Origin: Cellvibrionaceae bacterium
GTDB taxonomy: Bacteria > Pseudomonadota > Gammaproteobacteria > Pseudomonadales > Cellvibrionaceae
DNA length: 17,605 bases
Direction of reading: 5' to 3'
Assembly (NCBI GenBank): GCA_021151525.1
Contig: JAGKXD010000085.1
Coordinates: 1-17,605 of the forward strand
The notes under the pieces are model-generated. The model was not told where the DNA came from. It worked only from the letters and a program-made list of their open reading frames with translations, and did not search any database. Position 1 is the first letter of the stretch, and each line of letters begins with the position of its first letter. Made by a program: the position numbers and the translations under genes. Below are positions 14,189-17,605 of this stretch, piece by piece.

Positions 14189-16537
14189 TTACTTCTTCTT
14201 CATGGCTTGTTGCAATAACGCGCCCATACTGCCCATGGCCGCCGGTGCAGGATTGTTGCGTTGTGCGTTGCGCTGTTGGTTTTGCGACTGCGGACGTTCG
14301 CCACCCTTCTTGCCCTCAACTTTTTCGCCGGGGGTATCGTCTAAACGTAATGAAAGTGCGATACGCTTGCGCGGCACATCGACTTCCATCACTTTGGCTT
14401 TCACAATATCGCCTGCTTTAACGGCTTCGCGCGGGTCTTTGATGAAGGTATGTGACAGTGCAGAGATATGCACCAATCCATCCTGATGCACACCAATATC
14501 CACAAACGCGCCAAAGTTGGTTACGTTGGTTACAGTGCCTTCCAAAATCATGCCGGGAACCAGATCGGTAATTTCTTCTACGCCTTCTTGGAAACTTGCG
14601 GTTTTAAATTCTGGGCGAGGGTCGCGGCCAGGTTTATCCAACTCTTTAATAATGTCCGTTACTGTGGGTACACCAAATTTTTCGTCGGTGTAATCCGCTG
14701 CTTTTAATCCGCGTAAGAAACTAGAATCGCCTATAAGACCTTTAATTTCGCGTGTGTGCTTCTCGGCAATTTTTTCAACTACAGAATAAGATTCTGGGTG
14801 AACACCCGAAGCATCCAATGGATTGCTTCCACCTGCTACGCGTAAAAATCCCGCGGCTTGTTCAAACGTTTTTTCGCCAAAGCGCGGTACTTTTTTCAGT
14901 GCCGCGCGCGATGCAAAAGCACCATTTTGATTGCGGAATTCAACAATATTGTTCGCGAGCGTAGTGTTTAAACCAGATACGCGTGCAAGCAGTGCTGCTG
15001 ATGCGGTATTTACTTCTACACCTACGGCGTTCACACAATCTTCTACCACGGCATCCAGCGAGCGCGCTAATTGCGATTGCGAAACATCGTGTTGGTACTG
15101 GCCAACACCAATCGATTTAGGATCAATTTTTACCAATTCGGCAAGCGGGTCTTGCAAGCGGCGCGCAATTGAAATCGCGCCGCGAATAGTTACATCCAAA
15201 TCCGGAAATTCTTTTGCAGCGTATTCAGATGCTGAGTAAACCGATGCCCCAGCTTCGCTGACAACTACAGCTGTCGCTTGAATATCTTTGTGAGTTTTCA
15301 AAACATCTTTTGCGAATTTTTCAGTCTCGCGTGATGCAGTACCATTGCCAATCGCAATTAAACCCACGTTATGCTTTTTACACAAATGAACCAAAATCGC
15401 TTCCGACTCGGCAATTTTATTGAGCGGTGGAGTGGGGTACATAACCGTGTGATCAAGCACTTTACCGGTTGCATCTACCACAGCAACTTTTACACCGGTA
15501 CGCATACCAGGGTCCAAACCAATTGTTGCTTTTTGACCTGCAGGCGCGGCGAGCAATAAATCTTTGAGGTTAGATGCAAATACTTTAATTGCACCGTCTT
15601 CTGCTTTTTCGCGTAATTCGCTTAGCAAATCAGTTTCAAGATGCGTTAATAATTTTACTCGCCAAGTCCAGCGCACAACTTCGGCTAACCACGCATCCGC
15701 AGCGCGGCCTTTATCTTGAATTTGCCAATGTTCACCAATCATGGTTTCGCAGGGGTGGCCAACGCGCGCGGTTTCGTCGCCCACTTTAATGGCGATAGTG
15801 AGCGTACCTTCATTGCGACCACGGAACATGGCGAGTGCGCGATGCGATGGTACAGATTTAAGCGGCTCATCGTGCTCAAAATAATCGCGAAATTTTTGTA
15901 CTTCTTGCGAGGTATCTGTTTCTTTGCCTGCAACAACGCGTGCGCTCAAGGTACCTTCTTGTGTCAGGAAATCGCGCAGGCGGCCAATCAACGCTGCATC
16001 TTCGCTGAACTTTTCCATAAGAATGTATTTGGCACCATCCAAGGCTGCTTTGGTATCGTCGATTTTGTGTTCGGCGTTTAGGTATTTGGCAGCTTCGGCT
16101 TCGGGGTTGAGTGTTGGGTCTGCCATGAGCGCTTCCGCCAATGGTTCCAAGCCAGCTTCTTTGGCGATTTGGCCTTTGGTACGGCGCTTGGGCTTGTAGG
16201 GGAGATAGAGGTCTTCAAGGCGGTTTTTGGTGTCGGCAAGGTTGATGTCGCGCTCTAGCTCGGGCGTCAGCTTTTCCTGTTCGATGATTGACTTCAAAAT
16301 TGCTGCACGGCGTTCTTCCAACTCGCGCAAATAGCGCAAACGCTCTTCCAGCGTACGCATTTGGCCATCATCCAAACCGCCGGTAACCTCTTTACGGTAG
16401 CGGGAGATAAAGGGGACTGTGGCGCCCTCGTCCAGAAGCGCAACGGCAGCGCTAACTTGTTGTTCCTGAACGGTTAATTCATCGGCAATGCGTTTGAAGA
16501 TGCTGGGTAAGCTGGCGATGCTGGAAAGGCTGGTCAT
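14189..16537 (-). CDS. tex: Tex family transcription accessory / RNA-binding protein
   Basis: The 782-residue full-length Tex protein opens with the characteristic N-terminal helical region (VPFISRYRKEVTGGLDD at 41-57; LEDLYLPYKPKRRTKGQIA at 107-125). A YqgF/RNase H-like domain follows (about 336-460, starting IGLDPGMRTGVKVAVVD), then helix-hairpin-helix modules (about 495-575, including FRNQNGAFASRAALKKVPRF) and an S1 RNA-binding domain (about 655-725, GMILEGTVTNVTNFGAFVDI). The tail is Gln/Asn/Arg-rich. Tex binds nucleic acid and affects transcription and stress tolerance in several bacteria, and is related to eukaryotic Spt6. The ATG at 16537 gives the standard N-terminus, though its ribosome site is weak. 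It is divergent from the DUF2807 gene, with a 250-bp gap in which I see no clear signal. Confidence 0.97.
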   Translation of the reverse strand: MTSLSSIASLPSIFKRIADELTVQEQQVSAAVALLDEGATVPFISRYRKEVTGGLDDGQMRTLEERLRYLRELEERRAAILKSIIEQEKLTPELERDINLADTKNRLEDLYLPYKPKRRTKGQIAKEAGLEPLAEALMADPTLNPEAEAAKYLNAEHKIDDTKAALDGAKYILMEKFSEDAALIGRLRDFLTQEGTLSARVVAGKETDTSQEVQKFRDYFEHDEPLKSVPSHRALAMFRGRNEGTLTIAIKVGDETARVGHPCETMIGEHWQIQDKGRAADAWLAEVVRWTWRVKLLTHLETDLLSELREKAEDGAIKVFASNLKDLLLAAPAGQKATIGLDPGMRTGVKVAVVDATGKVLDHTVMYPTPPLNKIAESEAILVHLCKKHNVGLIAIGNGTASRETEKFAKDVLKTHKDIQATAVVVSEAGASVYSASEYAAKEFPDLDVTIRGAISIARRLQDPLAELVKIDPKSIGVGQYQHDVSQSQLARSLDAVVEDCVNAVGVEVNTASAALLARVSGLNTTLANNIVEFRNQNGAFASRAALKKVPRFGEKTFEQAAGFLRVAGGSNPLDASGVHPESYSVVEKIAEKHTREIKGLIGDSSFLRGLKAADYTDEKFGVPTVTDIIKELDKPGRDPRPEFKTASFQEGVEEITDLVPGMILEGTVTNVTNFGAFVDIGVHQDGLVHISALSHTFIKDPREAVKAGDIVKAKVMEVDVPRKRIALSLRLDDTPGEKVEGKKGGERPQSQNQQRNAQRNNPAPAAMGSMGALLQQAMKKK

Positions 16538-16787
16538 AAAGCGAACTCGTCTTGCGAAGGGATTATTGAAAGGCAGTCATTATCCCTAAATTGCCAAGAG
16601 CCGCCAGTCTTGCATTTTCATTTTTCCCACTATTTTCTGTATTTGTGAAATGGCGAAATAGGAGAATTTCGGCTCAGTCCTCAATTAAATCATCCTCAAA
16701 CTTGGAATGGTTGAATCCAAACCTCGCGAACCCGTGTCTTAGTAGTAACGGGCTTGAGTTCACACTATTAAATAAAGGTTGTTTGCT

Positions 16788-17588
16788 ATGAAAAAATACC
16801 TATTTCCTTCAATGGCTTTTATGGCATCTGCAGCGCTTTTGGTCGCTGTAAATGCGGCGCGGGCTGAAGATATTATTGCTAAATCCTACGACATAAAAAA
16901 TGTGACTGAAGTGATTGCTGGCGGTGGTTGCCGTATGAAAATTACGCAGGGCGAGAGCGATAGCTTGCAAGTGGAGGCCAAGCAAGAGGCAATGAATCGT
17001 GTTCGCGTAGATCAAACCGGTTCCAGATTAACCTTAAGTATTAAATCACCTGTCTCCAGTTGGAATGTCTTTAAATGGTTAGATGCGCATAACGATGAAG
17101 TGACTTATATATTGCAGCTAAAAAACTTGAATCGTTTAGAGTTAGGTGGAGCTTGCCGAGCGACTCTGGGGGATTGGACGGCGAAGGATTTAGCGGTTTA
17201 CGCGAGTGGCGCCAGCAATACAGACTTTAATAAATTAAATGTGGACAATTTTTTCATGGAGCTGAGTGGTGCGAGCAATGGTCGATTCCAAGCGGTTACG
17301 GCTAACAAAACTGAATTTCATCTATCCGGCGCCGCCAATGTGGATGTTAAAACTAGTAGTTCAGCAAAGAATGTACAGATAGAGGCTAGCGGTGCGAGTA
17401 ACTTCCGTGCCAAGCTGTTGGTTGCAACACAGGCCGATGTGGGAGCCAGCGGAGCCTCAAACATTGAATTGCAGGTAAACGAACTTCTGAAAGCAAATGC
17501 GAGCGGTGCTTCTAATGTTCGTTACTTAGGTCAACCAAGACTGCAAAGCGATGCAAGCGGTGCAAGTAATATTAAGTCTATTAACTAA
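16788..17588 (+). CDS. Exported DUF2807 (head-GIN domain) repeat protein
   Basis: This 266-residue protein has a signal peptide (residues 1-26, cleavage near ARA-E) and a DUF2807-type mature part, probably a right-handed beta-helix. The motif SGASN, or SGAAN once, recurs seven times starting at residues 140, 160, 180, 201, 221, 239 and 257, one per coil of about 18-21 residues. Degenerate versions, GGGCR (45-49) and GGACR (120-124), occur earlier and contain the only two Cys of the protein. The family is named as putative auto-transporter adhesin head domains but is often secreted without a transporter, and its function is unknown. ATG at 16788 has AAGG upstream; a TTG at 16779 is in frame but poorly placed. 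The gene is divergent from tex. Confidence 0.88.
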   Translation: MKKYLFPSMAFMASAALLVAVNAARAEDIIAKSYDIKNVTEVIAGGGCRMKITQGESDSLQVEAKQEAMNRVRVDQTGSRLTLSIKSPVSSWNVFKWLDAHNDEVTYILQLKNLNRLELGGACRATLGDWTAKDLAVYASGASNTDFNKLNVDNFFMELSGASNGRFQAVTANKTEFHLSGAANVDVKTSSSAKNVQIEASGASNFRAKLLVATQADVGASGASNIELQVNELLKANASGASNVRYLGQPRLQSDASGASNIKSIN

Positions 17589-17605
17589 TTCAAATAAGCA
17601 ATCAT

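Noticed and set aside
14202..16199. Many open frames on the plus strand opposite tex, some of 90-120 codons.
   Set aside because: They lie wholly inside a well-conserved gene on the other strand, lack ribosome sites and encode no recognisable domain.
16559..16586. Apparent inverted repeat GGGATTAT / ATTATCCC upstream of tex.
   Set aside because: The arms are not exact complements (GGGATAAT would be needed), so the stem is weak.
1..17605. CRISPR array, tRNA, rRNA, transposase or prophage genes.
   Set aside because: Looked for on both strands; no regular spaced repeats, cloverleaf sequence, rRNA-like stretch or integrase/transposase motif was seen.

Overview
The window looks like chromosomal sequence from a free-living Gram-negative gammaproteobacterium. 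Evidence is the many Sec signal peptides, an outer-membrane porin ending in Phe, a Tex protein, a chemoreceptor and a CHASE-GGDEF enzyme. Moderate GC content and the mix of families (exported ThuA-like protein, DUF6249-like protein with an ECF sigma factor, SPFH/NfeD pair) would fit Cellvibrionaceae, but that placement is an inference. I see no rRNA, tRNA, CRISPR array, transposase or prophage gene.

Layout from left to right. Positions 1-113 hold a pair of GC-rich hairpins resembling a REP-type repeat. An SPFH/stomatin-like gene and an NfeD gene follow on the minus strand. Next is a small exported Lys/His-rich protein (minus), then a tightly overlapping minus-strand operon from 5597 down to 2255: an exported trypsin-like serine protease, an FHA-domain protein with five predicted membrane helices, and a flavin/2Fe-2S reductase. 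A 256-bp divergent regulatory region (5598-5853) separates it from a plus-strand operon: a His-rich DUF6249-like membrane protein, an ECF sigma factor and a small two-helix membrane protein, closed by a clear intrinsic terminator at 7545.

A second plus-strand cluster (7732-12616) holds a methyl-accepting chemotaxis protein, a porin, a small PstS-like periplasmic binding protein and a CHASE-GGDEF diguanylate cyclase. Together they suggest a nutrient (perhaps phosphate or anion) uptake and sensing module with both chemotaxis and c-di-GMP outputs. Facing it on the minus strand are an exported ThuA-like protein, a small exported protein of the family often mislabelled 'excinuclease ATPase subunit', and the Tex RNA-binding protein. 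Divergent from tex, the right edge carries an exported DUF2807 (head-GIN) repeat protein.

The best candidate for an undescribed system is the protease/FHA/reductase operon: translationally coupled genes whose predicted topology puts the FHA domain in the cytoplasm and a charged helical tail in the periplasm, where the protease should be. The chemoreceptor/porin/binding protein/diguanylate cyclase cluster is the second candidate. All functions come from reading motifs by eye; no database search was run.
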